Part shown: positions 38,431-47,036 of the stretch, piece after piece
How the letters are laid out: each line of letters starts with the position of its first letter
Position numbering within the stretch: position 1 is the stretch's first letter
Source: Ornithinicoccus halotolerans
Lineage (GTDB): Bacteria; Actinomycetota; Actinomycetes; Actinomycetales; Dermatophilaceae
DNA: 64,000 nt
Assembly: GCF_009602535.1 (NCBI RefSeq)
Contig: NZ_WIQI01000006.1
Span: 1 to 64,000, forward strand
Direction: 5' to 3'
Notes under the pieces: generated by a model
Seen by the model: the letters and a program-made list of their open reading frames with translations, nothing else
What the model was told of the DNA's origin: nothing
The model's database searches: none
Program-made: the position numbers and the translations under genes

Positions 38431-39854
38431 GGAACCTCCTGGCCCAGCCGCAGTCCCCGTCGATCGCCGCCCCTACGCGGCCGGTCGAAAGGAGTGTACA
38501 GGCACGTCCCCAGCAGCAGGGCCAGCGAGAGGAACCCGGCAGGAAAGCCGAGGCCTCCGGTGGCGACAGTGGCGGCCGCCAGGCAGAGCACGAGGGCCAG
38601 CAGGGCCTGACGCCTCGCCGTGTCCTGCCTGTCCTCCACCGCTGCGCTGGACTGGAAGACGGCGAGGTACAGCAGCCTCAGCATGAAGCCGACATAGCAC
38701 GCGAGACCGATCATGCCTGTCTTGACCAGGTAGTTGATGTATCCGTTGTGCAGGAAAGCTGCCTCGGTTCGCACGAACTCGGACCTGGTTGACGCTGTGT
38801 CCAGCCCGAGCGGCACCGCCGTGCCCCACCCCAGACCGAACCACTGCTCGAACCACCCCGCGTCCGAGAAGAGGCGGACCCCACGTTCGGACTCGAAGGC
38901 CCGGTAGTTCTGGTCGATGTCCTGGGCGGACTGCTGCGACGTCGAGGCGACCTCGTTCCAGGAGTTGAACAGCTTCTCGACGAAGCCCTCGTAGGCGACC
39001 GTGTAGGCCGGTTCCGACACGAACCGCAGCGAGAAGAAGACGATGGTGAGCAGCGCGAGCCCGCCGCCCACCACCGTGACGGCCCGGACGAGGACGAGCC
39101 GTAGGGTGCCGGTCCCTGCGGCGACGCGGGTGGCCGCGAAGACCATGGCGACGATGAGGAGCTGCAGCAGCAGGATCCGCGACATGGCGAGCGTCATGGA
39201 CAGAGCGCACAGGACGGCCGCCCCGATCGCCAGCCTCTGCCACCATCCTCTCCTCGGACGTCCCCGCACCAGCAGGTAGGTAGCGACGACGGCGACGAGC
39301 TGGACCTGCTCTCCCCTGCCCGCCTCCAGACGCAGGAGGTAGAGGTCCGACACGCCGGCGCTCACCTGACCGGTGAACAGCCACAGGTGGTGCACGGATC
39401 TCACGCCACCGAGGATCAGCAGGAGCCACCACAGCGCGCGCAGGGCACGACGCTCGCGCGTGAAGGAGTGGCCAGCAGCGATGAAGCCGAGGTAGGAGAG
39501 CACGATGGCGACGTCACGCACCAGGTCTGTCCGGTCACCTGCTCGTCCGTGGGCGGTGGCCACGACCGCGGCCATGCTCCCGATCGTCAGCATCGCCAGG
39601 AGCCACGCGAGGCCCACGGGCACCGGTGACGGACCCGGCCGGACCAGCCACACCACCAGCGCGCCGGATGCGGTCAGCACTGCCAGGAAGGAAGCAACCA
39701 TCGGACCTGCGACGTTGCCCTCGCCGATGAGGATGGCCAGCCCCAGCAGCGCGGCGAGCCCGTACAGCTCCACGTGGACCGGGTGGGCTGCCGGAGGCCC
39801 GTCGCTGTCACCGAGACTCTGCCGGCTGCCGCTGACCCCCGTCGTGACCATCAC
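38376..39854 (-). CDS. O-antigen ligase/polymerase-like membrane protein (Wzy-like)
   Basis: A 492-residue protein with about ten to twelve membrane helices and a large outer loop ('NYRAFESERGVRLFSDAGWFEQWFGLGWG', read in two parts) ending in 'FLHNGYINYLVKTGMIGL', where His-Asn-Gly-Tyr is the typical Wzy/WaaL motif. It would join repeat units on the outer face or ligate the polymer. The GTG overlaps the SGNH gene's stop (GTGA). The hydrophilic C-terminus runs 55 nt into the next gene, an unusually long overlap for this operon. Confidence 0.85.
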   Translation of the reverse strand: MMVTTGVSGSRQSLGDSDGPPAAHPVHVELYGLAALLGLAILIGEGNVAGPMVASFLAVLTASGALVVWLVRPGPSPVPVGLAWLLAMLTIGSMAAVVATAHGRAGDRTDLVRDVAIVLSYLGFIAAGHSFTRERRALRALWWLLLILGGVRSVHHLWLFTGQVSAGVSDLYLLRLEAGRGEQVQLVAVVATYLLVRGRPRRGWWQRLAIGAAVLCALSMTLAMSRILLLQLLIVAMVFAATRVAAGTGTLRLVLVRAVTVVGGGLALLTIVFFSLRFVSEPAYTVAYEGFVEKLFNSWNEVASTSQQSAQDIDQNYRAFESERGVRLFSDAGWFEQWFGLGWGTAVPLGLDTASTRSEFVRTEAAFLHNGYINYLVKTGMIGLACYVGFMLRLLYLAVFQSSAAVEDRQDTARRQALLALVLCLAAATVATGGLGFPAGFLSLALLLGTCLYTPFDRPRRGGDRRGLRLGQEVPCRSIGGASSGVESSSER

Positions 39855-40579
39855 GGCTGCCCTTGCCTGCTGACGGTGATGGCGCTCATGAGACGCTCGT
39901 GGATGGCTTGGTGACCAGCATCGTTGGGGTGGAAGTCGTCGGAGGTCCCCTCGAAGGTGTCCACGCCCTCAGGTCCTCGGTAGGACGGCTCCGCCTGCAG
40001 GTCAGACAGCTGCCGGTAGACGCCGTCGTACTCCTCGCACAGCTGCCGGATGACGAGGTCGAAGTTGGCGCCCTGAGCCGGCGGACGCCAGGTGCCCAGG
40101 CACACCAGAGCGGCCTCGGGCGCGGCCTCCCGCACCCGCTCCAGCAGCGTCTCGTACTGCACCGCGAAGGTTTGGTAGTCCACCTGCGTGACGTCGTTGG
40201 TGCCCAGCTCGACGACGTAGAGGTGCTGGTCCTGGGGCAGCTGCTCGTTGAGCTCCAGCTTGCTCTGCACCGTCCCGCCCACGATGGCCGTGCCCTGCTC
40301 CTCGGAGGGACCACCCGCCGCCACGGCGGCCGTGGTCAACGCGCGGAAGGTGCGCTCCTCCGTGCTCGCGAAGAGACCGGCTGCCAGGGAGTCCCCCACA
40401 TAGGTGACCTGCGCCACCTCGTCCTCGCCGAGTTGAACTCGAACGGTGCTCGCGGACGTGCGCGTATCGGCCTGCGGCCTCGAGGCGACGAGAACGCCGA
40501 CCGACACCGCCAGCAACAAGGCGGCGAAGCCGGCGAGAGCCGTTGCAGCGGCGGTGCTGCGCAGCCGCCTTCGCCACAT
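39851..40579 (-). CDS. SGNH/GDSL hydrolase, membrane-anchored
   Basis: A 242-residue protein with one N-terminal membrane anchor ('ALAGFAALLLAVSVGVLVA') and an SGNH esterase domain: block I 'VTYVGDSLAAGLFAS' (catalytic Ser), block III 'VVELGTNDVTQ' (Gly, Asn) and block V 'DDFHPNDAGHQAI' (Asp-x2-His). It probably removes or transfers acyl groups on the exported polysaccharide. The ATG overlaps the acyltransferase stop by 4 nt, so deacylase and acyltransferase are made together. Confidence 0.9.
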   Translation of the reverse strand: MWRRRLRSTAAATALAGFAALLLAVSVGVLVASRPQADTRTSASTVRVQLGEDEVAQVTYVGDSLAAGLFASTEERTFRALTTAAVAAGGPSEEQGTAIVGGTVQSKLELNEQLPQDQHLYVVELGTNDVTQVDYQTFAVQYETLLERVREAAPEAALVCLGTWRPPAQGANFDLVIRQLCEEYDGVYRQLSDLQAEPSYRGPEGVDTFEGTSDDFHPNDAGHQAIHERLMSAITVSRQGQP

Positions 40580-41259
40580 CAGGCGCCATCCCGTGTCTTC
40601 AGCACCCGGGCCGGGACGCCGCCGATGACCGACCGCGGGGGGAACTCGCCGCGGACGACGCTGCCGGCGGCGATGATGCACCCGTCACCCACCCGGGAGC
40701 CCGCCAGCAGGGTGACCCGTGCACCGATCCAGACGTCGTCACCCACGACGACCTCCGCCTCTCTGGTGCCCTGCAGCCGGATCGGGGTGTGCAGGTCGTC
40801 GGTGAGGTGCTCCTGCGAGTGACAGGTCAGGTAAGGCCCTGCGATCACGTTCGTGCCGAACGTCACGCCACCGCTGCAGCCGAGGTGGGCGTAGTCGCCG
40901 ATGCCGGTGAAGTCCCCGAGCGTGAGGCCCACGCCCTGTTTCCCCAGCTGGCTGGTCGTCGTGACGATGACGCGCCGACCCAGCTTGGCCCCTCGGCCCA
41001 GGCGGACGCCCCGGCGCCCGCTGGCGTCGACCAGGCTCCCCTCCCCGATCGCCGCGAAGGGCCCGACGACCAGCCGCTCGGCACAGCGCACCCGTACGCC
41101 GGCCCCGCGGAAGCTGAGCCGCCGCCACGTCGCCAGGCCTCGGGCCGCCTGCACCCCGCGACGCACGCACTCGCCGACGACGAACGTGCGGGGCAGAGCA
41201 GGGTCCACCTCGTACTCGCGCCCCGCCGCCCGGACGACTCGCTGGATGGTGCCGCGCAC
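40579..41259 (-). CDS. hexapeptide-repeat acyltransferase
   Basis: A 226-residue left-handed beta-helix acyltransferase of the WbbJ/maltose-acetyltransferase kind. Imperfect hexapeptide turns run through residues 60-215; 'GPYLTCHSQEHLTDDLHTPI' carries the catalytic His and 'GDDVWIGARVTLLAGSRVGDG' is the acetyl-CoA region. It would O-acetylate a sugar of the repeat unit in the cytosol. It lies 10 nt after the flippase gene. Confidence 0.9.
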   Translation of the reverse strand: MRGTIQRVVRAAGREYEVDPALPRTFVVGECVRRGVQAARGLATWRRLSFRGAGVRVRCAERLVVGPFAAIGEGSLVDASGRRGVRLGRGAKLGRRVIVTTTSQLGKQGVGLTLGDFTGIGDYAHLGCSGGVTFGTNVIAGPYLTCHSQEHLTDDLHTPIRLQGTREAEVVVGDDVWIGARVTLLAGSRVGDGCIIAAGSVVRGEFPPRSVIGGVPARVLKTRDGA

Positions 41260-41269
41260 GTTGCCCTCC

Positions 41270-42517
41270 TCAGCTCAACCCTGGAACGTGGGGACGTGGG
41301 GTCCACAGTAGAGCCGCTGAATGGCACACCACCACGAGCGCCCATGCCGAGGCCGACGCCAGTCCGGCGCCAACCGCGCCAAGGCCTGGGATCAGCACCA
41401 GGGACAGCACGAGCAGCAGCCCGGCCCCGAGCAGGGTGTTCACCGCAGCCACTCCTTGCCGGCCCCGGAGAGTGAGCTGTCCGCCGACCACCGCGGATGC
41501 GCAGGCCAGCGCCGCCGCCGCGCCGCAGGCCAGCACGACGTCCGCCGGGAAGGTGAACGCGGGCCAGATCGACTGCCCGAACAGGTAGAGGCCGAGGCCG
41601 ACACCGAGACTGCCCCCCACGCCCATCAGCGCACCCATCATCATGAGGCGTCGCTCCCGACGCACGAGACCCGCGTTGTGTGCCGCCTGGATCAGGGAGA
41701 TCACCGGAAGGTAGAGGTAGGTGATGCCCGTCAGGGGACGGACGACAGCCTGGTACTGCCCCGCGTCGGCCAGGCCGGCCACAGCCGACAGCGCATAGGT
41801 GTCGGTCCACATCATCAGGAAGGCGCTGACCGACAGGGCCAGACCGGGAAGGATCAGGTGCGCCTGGGACAGCAGCAAGCGTCCGGCCCCGAGGCGGGGT
41901 AGTGCCGGCCGGTAGAAGAGCAGTGCGTTGGCCAGAGCACCGAGGACCGTGGACAACGCCGTCCCGCCGAAGCTGCCGACGACGGAGCCGACCTTGGGGG
42001 CGTTCTGCCACACGAGGTTGTGCCGGGTCGCCGCCCGTTCGTCACCCAGCTGGACGGCACCGGAGGAGTGCACCTTGTCGGGCGTCAGGAACCAGGCCGT
42101 CGCGCAGGCGCACGCCGCGAGGTAGCCGAAGCCCACCCCTGCGACGCCCAGCCCCAGCCCCACCACGACACCGGCCAGGCACACGACAGTGCTCAGCAGC
42201 AGAGCGGACTCACGCAGCCGGACCCGCTCCTCACGGGGAAGGCTCACCCGCAACGAGGCGTTGTGGGCCCCGAGGTCCCCGAACTGCTGAGCTCCCTGGA
42301 TGACTGAGAGCGCCAGCGCCGCCAGCGCGAACTGGGCGGGACCGAGGTTGCGCGGGAGGAAGTAGAACTGGGCCACCGCGAGCCCCGCGGTCACCGCGAC
42401 GAAGCCGAGGTACAACAGGGGAGACAGCATCCGGGGCGGCACAGGTCCCGGTGTCGCCTCCTGTGCGCGGTCGGAGTACCACCAGGTGCGGCCGTGCACG
42501 CGCTGAGGTGCCCCCAT
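41270..42517 (-). CDS. polysaccharide flippase (Wzx-like, MOP superfamily)
   Basis: A 415-residue protein with about twelve membrane helices and the general layout of oligosaccharide flippases ('LYLGFVAVTAGLAVAQFYFLPRNLG' in two parts, 'NAPKVGSVVGSFGGTALST', 'MMWTDTYALSAVAGLADAGQYQAV' where a charged pair sits in a helix). It would move the lipid-linked repeat unit across the membrane. The ATG at 42517 follows GGTGAGG, 8 nt after the GT2 stop; an upstream frame into the GT2 gene is not needed. Confidence 0.85.
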   Translation of the reverse strand: MGAPQRVHGRTWWYSDRAQEATPGPVPPRMLSPLLYLGFVAVTAGLAVAQFYFLPRNLGPAQFALAALALSVIQGAQQFGDLGAHNASLRVSLPREERVRLRESALLLSTVVCLAGVVVGLGLGVAGVGFGYLAACACATAWFLTPDKVHSSGAVQLGDERAATRHNLVWQNAPKVGSVVGSFGGTALSTVLGALANALLFYRPALPRLGAGRLLLSQAHLILPGLALSVSAFLMMWTDTYALSAVAGLADAGQYQAVVRPLTGITYLYLPVISLIQAAHNAGLVRRERRLMMMGALMGVGGSLGVGLGLYLFGQSIWPAFTFPADVVLACGAAAALACASAVVGGQLTLRGRQGVAAVNTLLGAGLLLVLSLVLIPGLGAVGAGLASASAWALVVVCHSAALLWTPRPHVPGLS

Positions 42518-42525
42518 CGGCTGCC

Positions 42526-43533
42526 TCACCACACAGCCGCGGCGTTCTGGAGCATCTTCCTGGCCATCCGGTCGTCGCGGTCGCGCACCATCCGGAGCAC
42601 CGCCCGTCCGGCCAGCCCTCCGGAGAAGATGGCTCGCCAGGCCAGCCGCGCGACGACGTTCGGCTCGAACTGGTTCAGGTAGTAGTCGTAGGTGTTCCGG
42701 GCCCACATGCCGGTGATGTCCGGCGGCTCGCCGTGTCCTGCCCCTTCCTCGGTGTAGGCCACCTCGTAGGCGTTCGCCTGCGTCAGCAGGTCGTCGACGT
42801 CATCAACGGTGGAGGCACCCACCGCGTGGTAGGCCTTCGCCGACGCGAGCACCCTGACCTTCAGTCCCGCGTCCAGGACGCGCTGGCAGTACTCCACGTC
42901 CTCGCCGTACATGAACCACCGCTCCGACAGCAGTCCCACCGCGTCGAGTGTGGCCCGGGGGATGAGTAGGCACGCCCCCGAGGTCCATTCCACGTCCTGG
43001 TCCTCGTCGCCGTGACTGGCGAGGAAGAGATGACGCCCGCGGAGGAACCTCACCCTGGGAAAGACCTTGCTCAGACCGGAGTAGTGGGTGAACAAGGGCC
43101 ACAGCCGTGGCTGACGACCGGCGGACATCACCTGAATGTCCCCGTCCCCGCTGACGACCGGCGAGACCACACCGACCGTGGGGTCGTCGTGCGCGGCGCG
43201 TCGCAGACGAGCCAGGTCCTCCAGCTCGAGCCGGGCGTCGGGGTTGAGCAGCAGCACCGCCTGCCCCGCGGAGCGCCGGATGAGATGGTTGGCGCCGACC
43301 GCGAAGCCTGGGTCGTCCGGGCTCAGGTGCAGCTCGTCGATCAGTCCTCGCTCCTTGAGCGCGACCAGCAGCCGTGGCGTGACCCCGTCGTCAGAGCCGT
43401 TGTCCCAGACCTTCACCGTGACGTCGGCGCCGCGGCCCTCGAACGGCAGCAGGCACTCGCGCATGAGTCGACCCGAGTTGTAGGTCACCAGGCAGATGGC
43501 GATCGGCTCCAGGTCGTGGTCGGGCTGCATCAT
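42526..43533 (-). CDS. glycosyltransferase family 2 protein
   Basis: A 335-residue GT-A enzyme of the WbbL/rhamnosyltransferase kind: 'IAICLVTYNSGRLMRECL', 'VWDNGSDDG', the metal-binding region 'LLNPDARLELEDL' and the acceptor loop 'WTSGACLLIPRATLDAVG' followed by 'MYGEDVEYCQRV' (the ED-Y motif). The nucleotide donor cannot be read from sequence. The ATG overlaps the upstream GT4 stop by 4 nt. Confidence 0.92.
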   Translation of the reverse strand: MMQPDHDLEPIAICLVTYNSGRLMRECLLPFEGRGADVTVKVWDNGSDDGVTPRLLVALKERGLIDELHLSPDDPGFAVGANHLIRRSAGQAVLLLNPDARLELEDLARLRRAAHDDPTVGVVSPVVSGDGDIQVMSAGRQPRLWPLFTHYSGLSKVFPRVRFLRGRHLFLASHGDEDQDVEWTSGACLLIPRATLDAVGLLSERWFMYGEDVEYCQRVLDAGLKVRVLASAKAYHAVGASTVDDVDDLLTQANAYEVAYTEEGAGHGEPPDITGMWARNTYDYYLNQFEPNVVARLAWRAIFSGGLAGRAVLRMVRDRDDRMARKMLQNAAAVW

Positions 43534-44690
43534 GACTCCTCAGGACGATGGGGGGACGCGACGCCTTCGAGGGCCTCGACGATCTGGGTGCGGTACAGCT
43601 GGAGCGTGAACCGTCGTCGCACGGACTCGCGCCCGGCCTGGCTGATCCGGCTCGCGTCCCGGACGTTCCGCGCCGCCCAGAGGCAGTGCTTCGCGAGGGC
43701 GCCGGCGTCCTCGCTGGGGAAGGTCAGCCCGGTGTGCCCGTCCGTGACGATCTCGGTCAGGCCCTGCACCTCGGAGACGATGGTCAGCACCCCCGCGGCC
43801 ATGGACTCGGCGGCCACCGTGCCGAACGGCTCGATCCTTGACGGGACGACCGCGATGTCAGCCGCACCGAGCTCGGGCAGGATGTCGTCCAGGAAGCCGA
43901 CGAGCTCGACCCTGTCGGCGACTCCCAGCGACCGCGCAAGGTCCCTCAGCTCCTCCTCGTACCACTCGTACCCCGGGAAGACGTCGCCGACCAGCCGTAG
44001 CCTCGCATCGAGCCCCGCAGTGACCATCTCGCCGAGGGCTCGCACGACGACGTCCTGGCCCTTCCGAGGGCTCAGCCGCCCCACGACCACGATGGTGAGG
44101 ACACCACTCGGGGCGGAGCGGGCCTGTGGCTGCTCCTCGAGTGCGTACCGGCTCCAGTCCTTGCCGTTGTAGATGACCCTGACCCGTCGGGACGGTGCCG
44201 GCACGGCCCGTCGGACCTCCTGCTGCGTCGAGCGGGAGTTGCAGATGACCAGGTCGCTCAGCAGCAGAGGCAGCATGAGCGCCGTGCCGACTGCCCGGGG
44301 CAGCTGTGGCTCCGCCTCCCGCACGTGCGTGATCGAAGGCAGCCGTCGCAGCCGGGAGAGCACCAGCCACCAGGGCTGGGTGACCGTGTTGACGTAGACC
44401 ACGTCAGGTTGGACGTCCCGCATGACCCCCCACATCCCCGGCGCCGTCCGCACCAGCTCGCCGAGCAGAGTGATGAAACCGCGCGGACGCAGGTTGGCCT
44501 TGCGTAGCACTGGCACGGCAAGCTCACGGACCTGCGCCCCCGTCTGTCGCATCCTAGCTGTGAGGGGCCCCTCCGAGGGAAGCACGACGCAGACCTCATG
44601 CCCTCGGTCCACCAGGGCGCCCGCCGCTTCGGCGGCCATCCGGTCACTGCCGTACAGGTCCGCCGAGGAATGCGTCAGGAGCACCTTCAT
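43530..44690 (-). CDS. glycosyltransferase family 4 protein, first gene of the polysaccharide operon
   Basis: A 386-residue GT-B enzyme: 'KVLLTHSSADLYGSDRMAAE' at the N-terminus, 'VIYNGKDWSRY', 'IVVVGRLSPRKGQDVVVRAL' and the donor-site 'PSRIEPFGTVAAESMAAG' with the catalytic Glu pair pattern. The ATG at 44690 is exactly 6 nt after a -10 box TACACT, so the 14-gene operon probably begins with a leaderless mRNA. The three transferases (this, GT2, DUF1972) suggest a repeat unit of at least three transfer steps plus an initiating transferase not found here. Confidence 0.93.
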   Translation of the reverse strand: MKVLLTHSSADLYGSDRMAAEAAGALVDRGHEVCVVLPSEGPLTARMRQTGAQVRELAVPVLRKANLRPRGFITLLGELVRTAPGMWGVMRDVQPDVVYVNTVTQPWWLVLSRLRRLPSITHVREAEPQLPRAVGTALMLPLLLSDLVICNSRSTQQEVRRAVPAPSRRVRVIYNGKDWSRYALEEQPQARSAPSGVLTIVVVGRLSPRKGQDVVVRALGEMVTAGLDARLRLVGDVFPGYEWYEEELRDLARSLGVADRVELVGFLDDILPELGAADIAVVPSRIEPFGTVAAESMAAGVLTIVSEVQGLTEIVTDGHTGLTFPSEDAGALAKHCLWAARNVRDASRISQAGRESVRRRFTLQLYRTQIVEALEGVASPHRPEES

Positions 44691-44696
44691 GGCGGA

Positions 44697-44702
44697 AGTG
44701 TA
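44697..44702 (-). promoter_or_regulatory. -10 box TACACT for the polysaccharide operon
   Basis: TAnnnT hexamer on the minus strand ending 6 nt before the ATG at 44690; no Shine-Dalgarno sequence in the gap. It would drive some 15 kb of genes. Confidence 0.5.
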
Positions 44703-44863
44703 GGAGGTTCGCTCCTGCCGCCCACGGTCGCTCGGGCCCGGACGACGACCTCGCACAGGGTGCGGTAGGTTGTGGGGAATCCCGCGGCCCCGGCTCGAGG
44801 GACCCGGACGGTAGAGCAGGAGCGCTGGCCACGACAGCAGGGAATCAGGATAGTTCCGTGAGG

Positions 44864-44881
44864 GCGTCAGCCGGCTGACGC
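44864..44881. promoter_or_regulatory. 18-bp perfect palindrome in the polysaccharide promoter region
   Basis: GCGTCAGCCGGCTGACGC is fully self-complementary. It lies 15 nt before the membrane-protein start at 44897 and about 165 nt upstream of the polysaccharide operon's -10 box, in the 206-bp divergent region that otherwise holds no gene. Confidence 0.55.
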
Positions 44882-44896
44882 TAGCAGGTGAGAGAT

Positions 44897-45631
44897 GTGA
44901 CTGCTTCAACGGGTAGCCTGCGAAACCTGCTGGACCGGCTCGCCGGCTCTGGCACGCGCCCGCCCGTCGAGGAGCTGTCGGCGGTCCGGATCGCGGCCAC
45001 CCTCCGCGCAGGACGGGCGCTGGCCGCCGTCGCGGCCGGCCTGCTCCTGGTCGTCCACTTCACCAACGCCTTCGTCCTCGGTCACGAGTTCACCGATCTG
45101 GACGCCAACGCCGAGGGGACCGCCCTGACCTGGGCCAGCGCCGTGGCCACCGCGGCAGTGGCGGTCGCGGCCGTCGTCGCCGCGGTCATGACCGGTCCGC
45201 GCGTCCCGTACGTCGTCCTCGCCTGCGCCGCCGCGTTCCTCTCGCTGGACGACATGACCGAGCTGCACGAACGGATCAGCGCCAAGATGGTCACCGTGGC
45301 CGAGGTCTCTCCCACGTGGGACAGCGTCATCTGGCCGCTCGTCTACCTCCCGTTGCTCGTCCTGACAGCGGTCCTCATCCTCCGGCTGACCCGGGTGGGC
45401 ACCCCGACGGCCTTCCGGCACGTCGTCGCGGGACTCTGTCTGCTGGTGGCCGCCATCGCGCTCGAGGTCCTGACGGCCCCCTGGTCCACGGGGACCAACC
45501 TCGTGCACACGGTGCAGGGCGGGGTGGAGGAGGCGCTGGAGCTCGCCGGCTGGGTCCTGATCGCCAGTGGTGTGCTCGCGACCATGCTCACCAACGTGGT
45601 ACGACAGGCGACCGCTGCGAGAGCTCCCTGA
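44897..45631 (+). CDS. integral membrane protein, hypothetical
   Basis: A 244-residue protein with a hydrophilic N-terminus and about six membrane helices, including 'ALAAVAAGLLLVVHFTNAFVL', 'AVAAVVAAVMTG' and 'GLCLLVAAIALEVLTAP'. A conserved-looking acidic loop 'LSLDDMTELHERISAKM' lies on one side. I do not recognise a functional family. The GTG at 44897 is behind AGGTGAG; a GTG three codons earlier lacks one. It is divergent from the polysaccharide operon and convergent with the ATP-grasp gene. Confidence 0.7.
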   Translation: MTASTGSLRNLLDRLAGSGTRPPVEELSAVRIAATLRAGRALAAVAAGLLLVVHFTNAFVLGHEFTDLDANAEGTALTWASAVATAAVAVAAVVAAVMTGPRVPYVVLACAAAFLSLDDMTELHERISAKMVTVAEVSPTWDSVIWPLVYLPLLVLTAVLILRLTRVGTPTAFRHVVAGLCLLVAAIALEVLTAPWSTGTNLVHTVQGGVEEALELAGWVLIASGVLATMLTNVVRQATAARAP

Positions 45632-45676
45632 CGCGCCGCGGTCACCTTCCGGCGCAGCGACCTCCCGGACCCACCC

Positions 45677-46930
45677 TCAGCCGGCGGAGGCCGTCACCGA
45701 CCGCTGGTCGCGCACCCACAGCCCGACCAGCCCGCGCAGGTGGGCGATGAACCGCTCGTGCTCGTGCGCCGGGTAGGTGCTGATCACGGTGTCGATGAGC
45801 AGGTCGTCGAAGGTGTGCGAGTCCACCCACTCCAGCACCGCCTCGGGCAGGTGCGCCAGGTGCCGGTCGCAGAACTCCCAGTAGCGGTCGGTCTGGAAGT
45901 GCGCGTCGGCCAGCTCGCGGTAACCGCGCATCTTCTCCTCGTAGCTGAGGTCCTCCCGGTCGGCGATGGCGAAGTAGCGTCGCGTCTCCAGGTCGACCGA
46001 GGCCTCCCGGCCGGTCGCGAGCGCGAACACCGACCAGCGCACCAGCGCGGTGATCGCCCACGGGAAGTAGTAGTGCAGCGAGGTCAGCGCCACGTCCGGG
46101 CACGCGTTCGCGTAGTCGATCGGGTGCACGTCGTCACCGGTGACCAGCATCTCGGCGGAGTTGAACTCCCAGCCGAAGAAGGCGTTGACCACCTTGCTGA
46201 CGGTCTCGGCCTCCCACCCGGCCTGCTCGCTGAGGAACTCGTAGGAGACGGCGTACCGGTCGTGCATCGGCTTCTCGGGCCGGAAGTCCATGACCATCGT
46301 CTCCGGGCCGATCGACAGCGCCCGGGCGAAGTGCTCGTAGTCGATGGTGGCCTGCAGGTGCATGAGCATCTCACCGGAGGCGTCGTAGGAGCGGTGCAGC
46401 GCCTCCCGGTTGTCGATGCGGGAGACGCCCCGCCAGCCCCCGCCGTCGAAGGGCTTCATGTACATCGGGTACCCGAGGTCGTCGGCGATCTCGTCGAGGT
46501 CGAACGGGTCGTTGTAGCGCGCGGAGGTGTAGGCCCAGCGCACGTTGTCCACCGGGTTCTTGTAGGGCACCAGCACCGTGCGCGGGATCTTCATGCCCAG
46601 CCGGAGCATCGCGCAGTAGGCGCTGTGCTTCTCCATCGACTGGAACGTGAACGGGCTGTTCAGCAGGTAGGTGTCGTTCATCAGGGCGGCCTTCTTCAGC
46701 CACTCCCGCGGGTGGTAGTACCAGTGCGCCAGCCGGTCGATGACCAGGTCCGAGCGCACCGGGTCGCTCAGGTCGAAGGGGGTGATCCGCAGCCGCTGGC
46801 AGCTGACCTCGAACCGGCCGCCCTCCAGCGACAGCGGCCCGACCAGGCCCAGCACGTGCTCGAAGGCGCGCGGCCAGTCCTCCTCGGCACCGAGCAGCAG
46901 ACCGATCAGCGACGTACGCGAGCCAGCCAT
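45677..46930 (-). CDS. ATP-grasp domain-containing protein of unknown substrate
   Basis: A 417-residue enzyme. The centre has the ATP-grasp nucleotide lysine and glycine loop ('GYPMYMKPFDGGGWRGVSRI') and later acidic metal-site residues in 'FFGWEFNSAEMLVTGDDVHPID' (in two parts). The N-terminus is not that of a known ligase and instead opens with 'SLIGLLLGAEEDWPRAFEHVL'. It presumably joins an acid to an amine or thiol using ATP. TAGCGT lies 6 nt before the ATG, so the mRNA is likely leaderless and monocistronic. No partner gene indicates the substrate. Confidence 0.8.
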   Translation of the reverse strand: MAGSRTSLIGLLLGAEEDWPRAFEHVLGLVGPLSLEGGRFEVSCQRLRITPFDLSDPVRSDLVIDRLAHWYYHPREWLKKAALMNDTYLLNSPFTFQSMEKHSAYCAMLRLGMKIPRTVLVPYKNPVDNVRWAYTSARYNDPFDLDEIADDLGYPMYMKPFDGGGWRGVSRIDNREALHRSYDASGEMLMHLQATIDYEHFARALSIGPETMVMDFRPEKPMHDRYAVSYEFLSEQAGWEAETVSKVVNAFFGWEFNSAEMLVTGDDVHPIDYANACPDVALTSLHYYFPWAITALVRWSVFALATGREASVDLETRRYFAIADREDLSYEEKMRGYRELADAHFQTDRYWEFCDRHLAHLPEAVLEWVDSHTFDDLLIDTVISTYPAHEHERFIAHLRGLVGLWVRDQRSVTASAG

Positions 46931-46936
46931 GGCCAG

Positions 46937-46942
46937 ACGCTA
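46937..46942 (-). promoter_or_regulatory. -10 box TAGCGT for the ATP-grasp gene
   Basis: TAnnnT hexamer on the minus strand ending 6 nt before the ATG at 46930. Confidence 0.45.
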
Positions 46943-47036
46943 CCGTTCCCACGGCCAGGGCGGCACCCCTCGCCCGGGGTCCGGGCCAGCAGCGCCCGGG
47001 CACCGACCAGCGACACGTGCGGCCCCGGCGCGGGCG

